64,000 nucleotides of DNA, from NCBI RefSeq assembly GCF_011682175.1, contig NZ_WHJG01000027.1, positions 44,504 through 108,503 of the forward strand, given 5' to 3'. The notes beneath the pieces were generated by a model. That model saw only the letters and a list, made by a program, of their open reading frames with translations. It was not told the DNA's origin and made no database searches. The position numbers and the translations under genes are program-made. Below, piece by piece: positions 31,601-41,100 of this stretch (positions within the stretch are counted from its first letter, which is position 1; the number at the start of each line of letters is the position of its first letter). The DNA is from Massilia frigida. Its GTDB lineage: Bacteria; Pseudomonadota; Gammaproteobacteria; Burkholderiales; Burkholderiaceae_D.

Positions 31601-32151
31601 GTGACGCTTTGGGCCGACTCGTTACGCTGTTGCAGCAGGCGCTGTTCGACCGCGAGAAACTCGTTGAAGGTGGTGCGGATTTCGTCGAAGGCGACCCTGC
31701 CGCGCCCGCTGCGTACCAGCGTGATGACATCATTATTGGCGCGCCGCAGCGCGATGGCGTTGTTGGCGTAAATGTTCCACTGCTCCTGCATCGCCATGAT
31801 CTGGCGCAGGCGCTCGACCTGGGGTGGGTTGTCCGACACCAGCTTGGTCAGCGCTTCCATGGTCGCGGAGGTTTTGCCTTTTGAGAGCGTATAGGGGGCG
31901 AGAAAAGCCTCGTCATTGCTCAGAAGATAGCCGCGCAGGCCGGATTCCTGGTCGACCGACAGCTTGGCCGCTTCGTTGGCATGGCCGATCACCTTTTCGC
32001 TGTGTTCCACCATGCTCAGCACCGACAGCAGGTAAGTGATGACGGCCACGAAAATGAGCGCACTGCCCACGCCGATTGCCAGCGGTAACGCGACGTTGCG
32101 GGCGAGGATGCGGCGAAATCCTGTCTGATCCATCGTTTTGGCGCTGGGCAT
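28693..32151 (-). CDS. CHASE3-GAF hybrid histidine kinase with three receivers
   Basis: A 1152-residue inner-membrane kinase. Two membrane segments (about 20-44 and 186-208) flank a CHASE3-like helical periplasmic domain. Next are a GAF domain (about 240-395), a long coiled coil (about 395-485), the dimerization helix with His496 in NMSHELRTPLNS and the ATPase domain (NLLSNAIKFT, GGTGLGLSIS). Three receivers follow: DLGLPDGSG, DLKLPDMQG and DVMMPGMDG mark their phospho-acceptor regions. The start was set at ATG 32151 because GGAAG stands 5 bases before it; a GTG lies 12 bases upstream. It heads the block of signalling genes. Confidence 0.93.
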   Translation of the reverse strand: MPSAKTMDQTGFRRILARNVALPLAIGVGSALIFVAVITYLLSVLSMVEHSEKVIGHANEAAKLSVDQESGLRGYLLSNDEAFLAPYTLSKGKTSATMEALTKLVSDNPPQVERLRQIMAMQEQWNIYANNAIALRRANNDVITLVRSGRGRVAFDEIRTTFNEFLAVEQRLLQQRNESAQSVTRWGVGLYLLVSLLLSGLLAYFGRRELVHLSGVFGDAIDQHRTHGEALERQAWQRSGQTQLAERSIGHNSLSSLGRAALDFMAEYTGAAVAALYARDEDGSLRRIAGYGMSREEAEREVRFNGADTLVGQALLSKRPIVLGNLPDHYLKVSSGIGSGSPRHLVLIPVDNDGVANGVIELGFLNEPRKRDLEFLELVAPNIGRAIEAALARRRLHDALAETQQLNEELQVQQEELRTANEELEEQSRVLEESQTILENQKAELEQTNERLAEQANALDEKNSALGVIQHELEERALDLQRASKYKSEFLANMSHELRTPLNSSLILSKLLSENARGNLEPEQIQFANTIYAAGNDLLNLINDILDISKVEAGKLELSPEDIALSELADTMRHTFGPLAGQKQLTFTCAVEAGAPLTLHSDGQRLQQILRNLLSNAIKFTDAGQVSLTIEARPDGKLAFVVRDSGIGIAPDQHAIIFEAFRQADGTTSRRYGGTGLGLSISRDLAALLGGSIAIASAPGKGSTFTLLMPAMLPAGTPGLPVSAAPEAPRATLAPPPAPASVLRAPVFADDRGHDVATGRSVLVIEDDAAFARILFDLAHEMHYRCLVAHSAADGLQAANDFLPDAILLDLGLPDGSGLDVLQKLKDNPRARHIPVHIVSANDRAEAALQLGAIGYVIKPATRDRLKQVFRTLEGKFTQKLKRVLLVEDDERQRQSVVQLIDDADVEITAVASGGEAIALLQASVYDCMIIDLKLPDMQGHELLRKMAAEEIVSFPPVIVYTGRNLTRTEEAELLKYSRSIIIKGARSPERLLDEVTLFLHKVESQMSAERQSMLKTVRSRDRVFDGRRILLVDDDVRNIFSLTSALEQKGITVEVGRNGFEALERLDQIPDMDLVLMDVMMPGMDGLEATRRLRADPRFAKLPVIAITAKAMKDDQEQCMKAGASDYLAKPIDLDRLYSLLRVWLPSMERL

Positions 32152-32354
32152 GCGATCTTCCACGTAAAAGGTGGAAGTTTATACGAAAAGAAATATTTGC
32201 CGCGCAAGATTCGGGGCGGACCTTGTATAAGTGTTAGGGCACCGTTCCCGGGTGCAGTTCAGGGTCGACTGGCGTCTAGAGGCCAGCATCAGCCGTGCGG
32301 GGACAGCGTTGCGCTGTGCGCTACGCCATCCCATGTCTCCCGCCCCACGCTGCC

Positions 32355-35300
32355 CTACTGCTCCACCTCGATCATATTGTCTCCCGGCTTGCGGTCGATC
32401 AGCTTGTTGTCCGGATCGATCCCGGCCTTGTATGGTCGCGCGCTCACCACCATCGTCACGCTCATGGTATTGCTGTCGACAACGCGCCGCTCGCGCAGCA
32501 GCGGCTTGCCATCCTTGTCGTCGACGCCGAACTCGATCACGTCTTTCAAGGGAACTTCCGTCTCGTCGCCCAATTTTCCCGCACGCATTTTGACGCTGCT
32601 GGCGCGCAGCGTCACCTCATATTTGCCATCCGCGCGCCTGGTCGCCATGGCCGACGTGGCCCGGTTCTCGTACAGGACGATGTGCTCGAACAGGTCGTCG
32701 ATCAGGTAGGCATGTTCGGGCGGCGTGGCGAGGCGCAAGGCATCGGTCAGCACCAGCACGCTCGGATACGGCGCGCCGTGGAAGGCGTGGCGCGTCAGCA
32801 GCTCGTGCAGCACGGTGTTGATCTTGTCCTCGCCCAGCACGTCCTGCAGCCAGTACATGGCCAGCGCACCCTTGCGATAGTGGATGTAGCCCTGGTTTTC
32901 GTTCAGCGCCAGCGGCAGCTCGTACTTGGTTTCCAGCGCCCGTCCCATCAGATACTTGTCCAGGTTGTAGCGCAGGAAGCGGCGCATGCGCTCCGGGCCG
33001 ACCTGCTGCTTCATCACCATCAGGGCCGCATATTCGGACAGGGTTTCGCTCAGCACCGTGCTGCCGCGCGTGTTCGACCCTACCAGCTGGTGGCCCCACC
33101 ACTGGTGCGCCACTTCATGGGCCGCCACGTAGAAGGGGTAATCGATATCCTTGGGATTGTTGTCGTCGACCCGCGCGATGAAGCCGATGCTCTCCGAAAA
33201 CGGCACCGTGCCGGGAAACGATTGCGCGTACGCGTCGTAGCGCGGAAACTCGACCACGCGCAGCACCTTGTGCTGGTAAGGGCTGAAATGCTTCGAGTTG
33301 TATTCCAGGGCGGCCTTGACTCCGCGGATCATGCGCTCGACGTTGAAGTCGTGGCCCGGATGGTAATACACGTCGATCATCACATCCTGCCAGCGGTCGT
33401 GCCGCACTTCGTAGCGGGCCGACTGGAAGGCGTAGAAATTCAGGATCGGCTTGTCCATGCGGTAATGGAAGTAGCGCCGTCCGGCCGACATCCATTCCTT
33501 TTCCAGGGTGCCGGGGGCAATCGCCAGCTGGTCCGGACTGGTGCTGATGACGGCATTGAAGTTGATCCAGTCGGCGTCCACGCTGAGCGCATTATTCGCC
33601 TGTCCGGCCGGGTCAATGGGCGAGCGCAGCGGCGCATGCGGCGCCAGGCCGTGGCGCCTGCGGTCGCGGTCGTTTTCCAGTTCGAGCGCCGGCTGGTAGC
33701 CGATGCGCGGCAACTGGCCATTGTTGAAGAAGCTGCCGTTGCTCAGCACCGGGGTGTCCGATTCCAGTCCGAGCACGCCGCGCGCCTCGAATTCCACGTC
33801 GAATTCGAGCGGCATGCTTTGTCCCGGCGGCAACGGTGTGCTCAGCTGGTAGCCATAGAAGCCGTGCTCGCGGTCGCTGACCAGGGGCGTGATTTTCTGG
33901 CCGAAGCGCACCTTGAGGCTGGCCAGCCGGTCCTGGCTGATGAATACCTGGGTGATCGGGGCCGTGCCCTTGTTGTCGAGCTGGTAGACGCCGGTGACGG
34001 TCAGGCGGCGCTGTTCGGGCACGATCGCCACTTTCAGGTCGACGCCGCTCACGCGCGGCTGCGCCAGCGCCGCGTATTTCTTGTAGCGCAGCTCGTACTC
34101 GGCGCGCGTGCGGTCCTTCTGCCACGCGGTCTGGTAGTCGCCTTCGATGTGCAGGTTGTAGTAGAGCAGGGCGCCGCTGCCGGCGAAGATCGCCAGCCCG
34201 GCCGCGAAGGTGGCCATGACCGGCAGGCTCAGGTTGCGGCGCGCCAGCTGGATGCGGCTGCCCAGTTCGGCGTTGCAGCCGCGCGGCCAGAACACCAGCG
34301 ACGCGACCATCAGCATCAGCGCCGCGCCGGCCCAGTACAGCTCGAACCAGCGTTCGCGCACCAGGAAGTGGCCGTAGCCGTTCATGTCGGAATACATGAA
34401 GGAGGGCGAGGTGCCGTACAGCAGCATCGGATGGTCGAGGCCGAGCGAACTGAAGGTGAGCGTGGCGAAGTAATACACGATCATCGCGAAGTAGGCCAGG
34501 TACTTGTGGTTGATCAGCACTTGCAGCGCGATTGCCAGCACCGCCACCAGCGCGTACTGGGGCAGGTGGATCAGGAACAGGGTTTGCAGGTACAGGCCGA
34601 CATCGATGGCGAAGTAGCCGCGGAACAGCTGGATCAGCATGCCGGCGATCATCACCAGCACCAGCATCAGCACTTGCAGGCCGATCAGGGCAAACAGCTT
34701 GGCCAGCATCGGCAGCCAGCTCGGCAGCGGCAAGGCGTCGAGCATCTGGCCCACGCGCGCTTCGCGTTCGCGCCAGACCAGTTCGCCCGCGTAAAAGGTG
34801 GTCACGACCAGCATGAACAGCGCGAAGGCCTCGCTGATCAGTTCAAGCACCTGGTAGGTGACCGGATAGGTATTGGTGCCGTACATGGAACCGAGCTTGA
34901 GCGAGGCGCCGAACACGGCCAGTACGCCGGCCAGGGCGATCACGGCGAAGTAGACATCCTTGACCGATTCGCGCCAGTTGAGCCAGGTCGACCTGAACAG
35001 CAGCAGGGCCAGGCTGCGGCGCAGGAAATCCGGCGTTTCCTGGGAATCGATGGCGCTGTGCGACAGTTGTTGCGGGACGTCGCCCTCGGCGCGTCCGGCC
35101 GGGCGGCTGGCGGCGCTGGCGCTGAACTGGAAGCGCCAGTAGCCGAGCATCAGCACCACCAGCGCGAAGCCGCACCACAGGACGCGGTTGTACAGAACCA
35201 CGCCGTCGAAGGGAATGGCGCGGCCGTTGCGCTCGGCGATGGTCCAGTATTCGGTGATGCGGATCAGGGCGGTGGTGCCGAAGGGATCGATCAGCGCGGC

Positions 35301-35921
35301 CAGGGTCTTGTAGTCGAGGTCGCGCGCCAGCGAGGGCGCCACGATGTAGCCGATCATCATCACCACGCTAGCTACGTACACCGGCAGCATGCGCCGCGTC
35401 AGGGCCGCCAGCACGAAGAAAATCGCGCCGAAGATGACGATGTTGGGCAGGGTCAGGAGCAGGTAGGGCCACAGGTACATCCAGGCCCCGGACGGGCCCA
35501 GGCGGTCGGCTTCGATGCCGGGGATGTAGGTGCCCAGCCAGGCGCCCAGCACGATGCTGGAAAACACCACCGCCAGGGTCAGCGCGGCGCCGAGAAAGCG
35601 CCCGAACACATAGTCGTGCTTGGCGATCGGCGCGCTGAAGAAGAAATGGTGCATATCGTATTCAAAATCCTGCTGCACCGAGCGCCCCATCATGGCGGCC
35701 ATCACCACCACGCCCAGGCAGCCGAGGAAGGCCACCGTCAGCGCAATCGAGCGCGGGGAGTTGATGAACAGGCGCCCGCCGAAGGTGACGTAGGCATCCT
35801 TGAACACGCCGCCGGCGGCCGCCATCCACAGCATGGCCAGCGCGAAGAACATGCCGAAGTAGACCCAGGTCGAGAGTAGCTTGAGCCGCTGGCGCGCTTC
35901 AAACAGGGCGATTGCCAACAT
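32355..35921 (-). CDS. ABC-2 type permease fused to M1 family aminopeptidase
   Basis: A 1188-residue protein. The N-terminal 800 residues hold two sets of ABC-2-type membrane helices in tandem. The C-terminal 400 residues are an M1-type zinc peptidase with [14 protein letters not shown] (His935, Glu936, His939) and a later LSETLSEY segment that can supply the third zinc ligand. The start was set at ATG 35921, after the ABC ATPase stop (11 bases); the longer open frame to 36227 runs antiphase over that gene and has no family sequence. Transport of peptides coupled to processing is plausible, but the substrate is unknown. Confidence 0.9.
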   Translation of the reverse strand: MLAIALFEARQRLKLLSTWVYFGMFFALAMLWMAAAGGVFKDAYVTFGGRLFINSPRSIALTVAFLGCLGVVVMAAMMGRSVQQDFEYDMHHFFFSAPIAKHDYVFGRFLGAALTLAVVFSSIVLGAWLGTYIPGIEADRLGPSGAWMYLWPYLLLTLPNIVIFGAIFFVLAALTRRMLPVYVASVVMMIGYIVAPSLARDLDYKTLAALIDPFGTTALIRITEYWTIAERNGRAIPFDGVVLYNRVLWCGFALVVLMLGYWRFQFSASAASRPAGRAEGDVPQQLSHSAIDSQETPDFLRRSLALLLFRSTWLNWRESVKDVYFAVIALAGVLAVFGASLKLGSMYGTNTYPVTYQVLELISEAFALFMLVVTTFYAGELVWREREARVGQMLDALPLPSWLPMLAKLFALIGLQVLMLVLVMIAGMLIQLFRGYFAIDVGLYLQTLFLIHLPQYALVAVLAIALQVLINHKYLAYFAMIVYYFATLTFSSLGLDHPMLLYGTSPSFMYSDMNGYGHFLVRERWFELYWAGAALMLMVASLVFWPRGCNAELGSRIQLARRNLSLPVMATFAAGLAIFAGSGALLYYNLHIEGDYQTAWQKDRTRAEYELRYKKYAALAQPRVSGVDLKVAIVPEQRRLTVTGVYQLDNKGTAPITQVFISQDRLASLKVRFGQKITPLVSDREHGFYGYQLSTPLPPGQSMPLEFDVEFEARGVLGLESDTPVLSNGSFFNNGQLPRIGYQPALELENDRDRRRHGLAPHAPLRSPIDPAGQANNALSVDADWINFNAVISTSPDQLAIAPGTLEKEWMSAGRRYFHYRMDKPILNFYAFQSARYEVRHDRWQDVMIDVYYHPGHDFNVERMIRGVKAALEYNSKHFSPYQHKVLRVVEFPRYDAYAQSFPGTVPFSESIGFIARVDDNNPKDIDYPFYVAAHEVAHQWWGHQLVGSNTRGSTVLSETLSEYAALMVMKQQVGPERMRRFLRYNLDKYLMGRALETKYELPLALNENQGYIHYRKGALAMYWLQDVLGEDKINTVLHELLTRHAFHGAPYPSVLVLTDALRLATPPEHAYLIDDLFEHIVLYENRATSAMATRRADGKYEVTLRASSVKMRAGKLGDETEVPLKDVIEFGVDDKDGKPLLRERRVVDSNTMSVTMVVSARPYKAGIDPDNKLIDRKPGDNMIEVEQ

Positions 35922-35932
35922 GGAGGCCACCT

Positions 35933-36823
35933 TCAGCAGTTGCTGGCCGCGACGTGGCGTCCGGCGATGGTGGCGAAGTAGACATCTTCGAGGTCGCCGG
36001 CGGCCGGCTCGAAGCCATCGCCAGGATCTTGTTCGGAGTACACGTGGATCAGGGTGCGGCCGGTCAGCAGGCGGGTCGAGATCACCGCGTGCTCTTTCTG
36101 GAAATGGGCCAGCTCGTGCTTGGCGACGAAACGCGCCCAGATGTGGCCGTCGATATCGTCGATCAGCTTTTGCGGCTCGCCGCACAGCAGCACGTGGCCC
36201 TTGTTGATGATGGCCATGTTGGCGCACAGATCGGACACGTCCGACACGATGTGGGTCGACAGCACAACCGTCTTGTCGTCGCCGATGTCGGACAGCAGGT
36301 TGTGGAAGCGCACCCGTTCCTGCGGGTCGAGGCCGGCGGTCGGTTCATCGACGATGATCAGTTGCGGGTCGCCCAGCAGGGCCTGGGCGATGCCGAAGCG
36401 CTGGCGCATGCCGCCCGAAAAGGTGCCGAGGCGCTGGTTGCGCACTTCGAACAGATTGGTTTGCTGCAATAGGCCGTCGACCACTTCGCGGCGCCGGCCG
36501 CGATGCGACAAGCCCTTGAGCACGGCAAAATGGTCGAGCAGTTCGTAGGCGGTGACCTTGGGGTACAGGCCGAAGTCCTGGGGCAGGTAGCCGAGCAGGC
36601 GGCGGATGTCGTCCTTGTCGTCGAGCACGTCGAGGTCGCCGAAGAAGACTGAACCAGCGTCGCACTCCTGCAAGGTGGCGAGGGTGCGCATCAGGGTCGA
36701 CTTGCCCGCCCCGTTCGGGCCGAGCAGGCCGAACATCCCGCTGGGGATGGTGAGGGTAACTTTATCCAAGGCAACTACGCCATTGGCATAGGTCTTGGAT
36801 AAATTCCTGATGCGTAATTCCAT
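35933..36823 (-). CDS. ABC transporter ATP-binding protein
   Basis: A 296-residue ATPase. Walker A is GPNGAGKST, the Q-loop region contains GYLPQDFG, the signature is TFSGGMRQR and Walker B is [12 protein letters not shown]. Its start was set at ATG 36823 because AGGAG lies just before it. It sits 11 bases upstream of the permease-peptidase gene and must be its energy partner. The type is like exporters of the NatA class. Confidence 0.94.
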   Translation of the reverse strand: MELRIRNLSKTYANGVVALDKVTLTIPSGMFGLLGPNGAGKSTLMRTLATLQECDAGSVFFGDLDVLDDKDDIRRLLGYLPQDFGLYPKVTAYELLDHFAVLKGLSHRGRRREVVDGLLQQTNLFEVRNQRLGTFSGGMRQRFGIAQALLGDPQLIIVDEPTAGLDPQERVRFHNLLSDIGDDKTVVLSTHIVSDVSDLCANMAIINKGHVLLCGEPQKLIDDIDGHIWARFVAKHELAHFQKEHAVISTRLLTGRTLIHVYSEQDPGDGFEPAAGDLEDVYFATIAGRHVAASNC

Positions 36824-37249
36824 GCCTGACTCCTGATACGGTCGCAGTACGTACGTTTGGCGGGTAGCCGGGCGCACTTCTAGAGTTGCATTGTATAAAA
36901 TTTGACCGCGCCACGGCCGCCTGTTGCGACGTACCGCAATTTGACGTGCTCAGATTGCACAAATAGGGGAGTAGATGAGTGGCCTCCATCGCCTGCCGCC
37001 CGCTCCGCCATCGCCCGCCAACCGCCGCCCGCTGCCCGCTGCCCGCTCCGCCGTCGCCCCCGCGCAGGCGGGAACGCATGCGTTCCCGCCAAGTTCGCTC
37101 CGCAGCCGACGACTGAGCTGACAACTTGGGCCCCCGCCTGCGCGGGGGCGACGGTGGTGAGGCCTGCGACGGTGGTGAGGCCTGCGACGTTGGTGATACT
37201 GATAGCGGTTCAACGGCGGCTGCGACGATGTCGAGGTGAGCAGTCAACC
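36824..37249. repeat. Repeat-rich gap between two ABC exporter gene pairs
   Basis: 426 bases with no credible gene. A perfect 22-base inverted repeat (37051-37072 with 37133-37154, CCGTCGCCCCCGCGC arms) encloses a separate 24-base palindrome at 37067-37090. An 18-base tandem repeat CGACGGTGGTGAGGCCTG follows at 37149-37196 (2.7 copies). The palindromes share CCGCGCAGGCGGG with those at 8.4 and 14.1 kb. Confidence 0.85.
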
Positions 37250-38446
37250 TTAACTCCGAAACAACACATCCTCCCGGTTGAACCACCACCTGCACCACGC
37301 CAGCAGCGCCCCGGCGATCAGGGTGGTGGACAGCAAAATGGCCGAAAACATGCGGTAATCCATGGTCCCCTTCACCAGTTCCTTCATCGCCAGCGAGACA
37401 TTTGTCAGCGGCACCATCGACCAGAACCAGTTCAGCTCTACCCCGGGCAGCATGGCCACGACAATCGGCACGATCAGCAGCATCATCAGCGGCGAAATCA
37501 TGCCCGACGCTTCCTTGTAGCTCTTGGCGTAAATCGAAATCGACAGCAGGATCGAGGCGAAGATGGCGGCCGTCGGCACCAGCATCAGCGCCACCATGGC
37601 CAGGTCGCGGGCGCCGATTGCGCGCACCATCTGGGCCAGGCCGCCTTCGAACGAGCCGCCGAACAAGGCCAGCAGCAAACCCATGCTGGCCACCATCAGC
37701 AGCGCCGAGGTCAGGCCCACGGTAAACAGCACCAGGAACTTGGCCAGCACCAGCGCGGTGCGCGAAATTGGCGCCAGCAGCAAGGTTTCGAGCGTGCCGC
37801 GCTCCTTCTCGCCGGCGCCCAGGTCAATCGCCGGGTACATGGCCGCCATCAGGCATACCATCAGCAAAATGTAGGGCAAAAATCCCCCCACCAAAGCCCC
37901 CATGCGCTCGCGCGTGCCGGCGGTCGACAATTCTTCCAGCTCGATCGGATTGAGGGCAAAGCGCAGCTCGGCGCGGCTCATGTTCATGGCCGACAAGGCT
38001 TGCTCGCGCAGCGCGCCGTTATGCGCGTCGATCACGGCCGCCACCCGCTTGTGGGTCATGTCCAGCGCCACCGCATTGTTGTAGTGCAGCGTGACGCGCG
38101 TCTGGCGGTGCGCCGCCATCGCTTGTTCGAATCCGGGCGGAATGACGATGGCAAAATGGATGCGGTCGGCGTCGATGGCGGCCTTGATCGCGCCTTCATC
38201 GGCCAGCGCCACCTCGCGCAAGCCTTTCTCGCGCGCGAAGCGCTCGCTCAGCCCGGGCGCGTTGTCCTTGCCGAACAGGGCGTAGGTCAGCTCCTTGTGC
38301 TGGGCTTTCTTGAAAATGGTCGAGGACAGGTAGCCCAGGCCGCCGAAGATCATCGGCATGGCGATGATCGGCAGCAGCAGGGTAAAGATGAAGGTCTTGC
38401 GGTCGCGCAGCAGTTCCAGCAATTCCTTGAGATACACGGTCCACAT
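37250..38446 (-). CDS. ABC-2 type permease, NatB-like
   Basis: A 398-residue membrane protein. One N-terminal helix (FTLLLPIIAMPMIFGG) is followed by a large soluble periplasmic loop and then about five membrane helices, the layout of NatB-type sodium or drug exporter subunits. The final helices end just before an RWWFNREDVLF tail. It follows its ATPase partner after 3 bases. The exported substrate cannot be told from sequence. Confidence 0.88.
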   Translation of the reverse strand: MWTVYLKELLELLRDRKTFIFTLLLPIIAMPMIFGGLGYLSSTIFKKAQHKELTYALFGKDNAPGLSERFAREKGLREVALADEGAIKAAIDADRIHFAIVIPPGFEQAMAAHRQTRVTLHYNNAVALDMTHKRVAAVIDAHNGALREQALSAMNMSRAELRFALNPIELEELSTAGTRERMGALVGGFLPYILLMVCLMAAMYPAIDLGAGEKERGTLETLLLAPISRTALVLAKFLVLFTVGLTSALLMVASMGLLLALFGGSFEGGLAQMVRAIGARDLAMVALMLVPTAAIFASILLSISIYAKSYKEASGMISPLMMLLIVPIVVAMLPGVELNWFWSMVPLTNVSLAMKELVKGTMDYRMFSAILLSTTLIAGALLAWCRWWFNREDVLFRS

Positions 38447-38449
38447 GGC

Positions 38450-39229
38450 TCAGCCTTCCTGATTGATGACGTGCACGAAGGCGTCGTACAGGTCGTGGCT
38501 GCCGCCCAGCTCGCGCAGCTCGGCGACGCTGCCATTGAAGGCGCTGCGGCCGCGGTTGATGATGCAGACCCGGTCGCACAGCTTGTCGACCTCGTGCAGA
38601 TGGTGGGTCGAGAAAATCAGGGGAATGCGCAGGGCCTTGTAGCTGGCGATGAATTCGAGCAGCACGCGCGCCGACATCACATCGAGCCCAGTGGTCGGTT
38701 CGTCCAGGATCACCACCTGCGGCTCGTGCACGACGGTGCGCGCGATGGCGCACTTCTGCTTCATGCCGGTCGACAGGTCGTCGGCGCGCTTGTGGGCGTA
38801 GGCGTGCATGTCGAGCTGCTCGAACAGGTCGTCGCAGCGCTGCTTGAGGCGGGCCGGGGCCATGCCGTGCAGGCGCCCGAAATACTCGACGTTCTCGCGC
38901 GCGCTCAGGCGCCCGTACAGGCCGGTCGAGCCGGACAGGAAGCCGACCCGCTGGCGCGCCCGGATCGGGGCGGCCACGATATCGATATCGTCGATGAAGG
39001 CGCTGCCGGCGTCCGGACGCAGCGCGGTCGAGAGAATGCGCAGGGTGGTGGTCTTGCCGGCGCCGTTCGGTCCCAGCAGGCCCAGCACTTCGCCAGGCGC
39101 GCAGGAAAAACTGACATCGCGCACTGCATGGAACCAGCCATCGCTCTCGCGCACGTCGCGCTGGCGGGCGCGCCGCTCCTTGTGCACCGTCGCGGCGAAG
39201 CGCTTGGCCAGGTGTTTCACCTCGATCAT
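38450..39229 (-). CDS. ABC transporter ATP-binding protein, NatA-like
   Basis: A 259-residue ATPase with Walker [11 protein letters not shown], signature DLSTGMKQK and Walker [13 protein letters not shown]. The start is ATG 39229, with AAGGA 5 bases before it; the frame is open far beyond but without family sequence. It partners the NatB-like permease that begins 3 bases after its stop. Together they form a typical NatAB exporter pair. Confidence 0.93.
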   Translation of the reverse strand: MIEVKHLAKRFAATVHKERRARQRDVRESDGWFHAVRDVSFSCAPGEVLGLLGPNGAGKTTTLRILSTALRPDAGSAFIDDIDIVAAPIRARQRVGFLSGSTGLYGRLSARENVEYFGRLHGMAPARLKQRCDDLFEQLDMHAYAHKRADDLSTGMKQKCAIARTVVHEPQVVILDEPTTGLDVMSARVLLEFIASYKALRIPLIFSTHHLHEVDKLCDRVCIINRGRSAFNGSVAELRELGGSHDLYDAFVHVINQEG

Positions 39230-39328
39230 CGGGTTCCTTCTCTCAAAGCGTGTGGGTAGCACGCACAAATTCACGGCCGCAAGCACGGCAGGCCGCCACA
39301 GCGGGCCGGAAATGTGGATAATGGGTCC

Positions 39329-39817
39329 ATGGACAGTGCCATCAAAGAAAAAGTACTCGCCGTCGCCGGCAGCGGGCGCAATGCGGCCGAATGGACCGCG
39401 TACTTCCGCGTCACCCTCGGCCTGTACTACCTGGCCGGGCTGATGACGTCCGACACCATCGATTTCAAGAAGGTCGACCGCGCCTTCAACCAGTTCATCT
39501 ACCATACCATCGGCAAGGGGCACACGATCACCAGCGTGCTGCAGTTCATGAGCGGGGCGAAAGTGGTGCCGGTGGTGTCCGCGCCGCGCTTCATCGCCGC
39601 GTTCACCGAACATTGCCCGGATGTGCCGTCCGACACCATTCCATTTTTGCTGCAGCTGAACCTGGGGGTGGCGAAAAACATTTCCGGCATCGATGTCGCC
39701 GGTCCGCTGCTCGACTGGATCGAACGCCAGACGGCCTTGGCCACGGCCGGGGGCACGGACGACGGCGCGGCGGCCATGCGGGCAGCGGGCGACCCGCCCG
39801 GGCCGGACGTCCTATAA
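39329..39817 (+). CDS. Unknown small protein between natA-like gene and coq7
   Basis: A 162-residue protein starting at ATG 39329 (GTG 39314 is another choice). The first 130 residues look helical (FRVTLGLYYLAGLMTSDTID, IPFLLQLNLGVAKNIS) and the last 30 are low-complexity. There is no signal peptide. No family was recognised. It is divergent from the natA-like gene, and coq7 starts 30 bases after its stop, so it may be co-transcribed with coq7. A connection with ubiquinone synthesis is possible only by position. Confidence 0.65.
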   Translation: MDSAIKEKVLAVAGSGRNAAEWTAYFRVTLGLYYLAGLMTSDTIDFKKVDRAFNQFIYHTIGKGHTITSVLQFMSGAKVVPVVSAPRFIAAFTEHCPDVPSDTIPFLLQLNLGVAKNISGIDVAGPLLDWIERQTALATAGGTDDGAAAMRAAGDPPGPDVL

Positions 39818-39847
39818 TGGCGTTTTATCGCTACCGGGACAGCGCGT

Positions 39848-40492
39848 ATGCCAGCACAACGATCCATCAATCCACTCGACCAGCTGATCGTCAGCATGGA
39901 CAAGGCCCTGCGCGTGATCGCGGGCGTGGCATCGGCATCGCGGCCGACCCCGGCGGCGCATGCCGATGACGGCCAGCTCGACGAAGCCGAACAGCGCCAC
40001 AGCGCCGGCCTGATGCGGGTCAACCACGTGGGCGAAGTGTGCGCGCAGGCGCTGTACAACTCGCAATCGCGCTTTGCCCGGACCGAGGAGATGCGGCAGC
40101 AGTTCGCCGAGGCCGGGCGCGAGGAAGAGGATCACCTGGCGTGGACGGCCCAGCGGCTGGCCGAGCTGGGTTCGCGGCCGAGTTTGCTTAATCCCTTGTG
40201 GTATGCGGGGGCGTACGCGCTGGGCACGGTGGCGGCGCAGCTGGGCGATGCGCGCAGCCTGGGGTTTGTGGTCGAGACCGAGCGCCAGGTGGAGGCGCAT
40301 CTGAACAGCCACCTCGATTTGCTGCCGGTGCAGGATAGCAAATCGCGCGCGATCGTGGACCAGATGCGGCTCGACGAGATCGCGCACGGGGCGGCGGCAC
40401 AGGCGCTGGGCGCGGTGGAAGTGCCGCTGCCGGTGCGCGGCGTGATGAGTGCGATGGCCAAGGTGATGACGACGACCGCGTATTACGTTTGA
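39848..40492 (+). CDS. coq7: Demethoxyubiquinone hydroxylase Coq7
   Basis: A 214-residue di-iron monooxygenase for the last hydroxylation in ubiquinone synthesis. The ferritin-like fold carries iron-binding glutamates in [23 protein letters not shown] and [13 protein letters not shown], and the final DEIAHG motif. It is the alternative to the flavoprotein UbiF used in many beta- and alphaproteobacteria. The start at [20 protein letters not shown] is typical of betaproteobacterial Coq7. It lies convergent with osmC across a gap that holds two hairpins. Confidence 0.95.
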   Translation: MPAQRSINPLDQLIVSMDKALRVIAGVASASRPTPAAHADDGQLDEAEQRHSAGLMRVNHVGEVCAQALYNSQSRFARTEEMRQQFAEAGREEEDHLAWTAQRLAELGSRPSLLNPLWYAGAYALGTVAAQLGDARSLGFVVETERQVEAHLNSHLDLLPVQDSKSRAIVDQMRLDEIAHGAAAQALGAVEVPLPVRGVMSAMAKVMTTTAYYV

Positions 40493-40540
40493 TGCTGCCG
40501 TAAGCGCTGCCGCTGGCACTCGCCGTTTACCGTCACTCCG

Positions 40541-40612
40541 TTGCCGTCGTTCCTGCCACTGGCAGAAACGACTCCCCGCGCCGAGTGCCGCCTTGGCGCG
40601 GGGACGACGCGG
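40541..40612. repeat. Two REP-like hairpins between coq7 and osmC
   Basis: GTCGTT...AACGAC at 40546-40572 encloses TGCCA-C-TGGCA; a second hairpin CCCCGCGCC/GGCGCGGGG spans 40574-40603. The first unit resembles the repeats near 8.5 and 8.6 kb. They lie between two convergent genes and may help end both transcripts, although no U-tract follows. Confidence 0.7.
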
Positions 40613-40614
40613 CT

Positions 40615-41037
40615 TTACCCTTCGATAATCTCGAACGAATGCGTGATCTCGGCCATCTTGGCCAGCATGATCGACGCTGAGCAGTATTTGTCGTGCGACA
40701 GGCTCACCGCGCGCTCCACCGCGCCCGGCTTCAGGTTCTTCCCCGTCACAGTGAAGTGAAAATGGATCTTGGTAAACACCTTGGGATCGGTTTCCGCGCG
40801 CTCGGCCTTCAGGCTCACGTCGCAGCCGCGCACATCCTCGCGGCCGCGCTTGAGAATGAGCACCACGTCATAGGCCGTGCATCCGCCGGTACCGAGCAGT
40901 ACCATTTCCATCGGCCGCGGCGCCAGGTTGTGGCCGCCGCCTTCGGGCGCGCCATCCATGCTGACCATGTGGCCCGACCCTGTCTGCGCCCGAAAACTCA
41001 TGCCCGAGGGACCGTTCCAGCTGACTGTGACTTCCAT
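40615..41037 (-). CDS. OsmC family protein
   Basis: A 140-residue thiol-dependent peroxidase-like protein. Both redox cysteines are in place, in GTGGCTAYDVVLIL and in HDKYCSASIML, spaced as in the OsmC/Ohr superfamily. The sequence fits the YhfA-type branch (GMSFRAQTGSG near the start). It would act in the cytoplasm in oxidative stress defence. It stands on its own, 63 bases from the natB-like gene on the same strand. Confidence 0.92.
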   Translation of the reverse strand: MEVTVSWNGPSGMSFRAQTGSGHMVSMDGAPEGGGHNLAPRPMEMVLLGTGGCTAYDVVLILKRGREDVRGCDVSLKAERAETDPKVFTKIHFHFTVTGKNLKPGAVERAVSLSHDKYCSASIMLAKMAEITHSFEIIEG

Positions 41038-41100
41038 TGCATTCTCCGATGATTGTGTCGGCCTATTGTAATGGAGCCCGCGCGCCCGCGCTGGCGGCAG

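Noticed and set aside
32295..35879. 1194-codon open frame on the plus strand
   Set aside because: It is antisense to the permease-M1 peptidase gene and rich in His, Gln, Arg and Gly, typical of a shadow in this GC range.
36902..39259. 785-codon open frame on the plus strand
   Set aside because: It is antisense to the NatA-NatB pair, which have full ABC motifs, and starts within the repeat gap.
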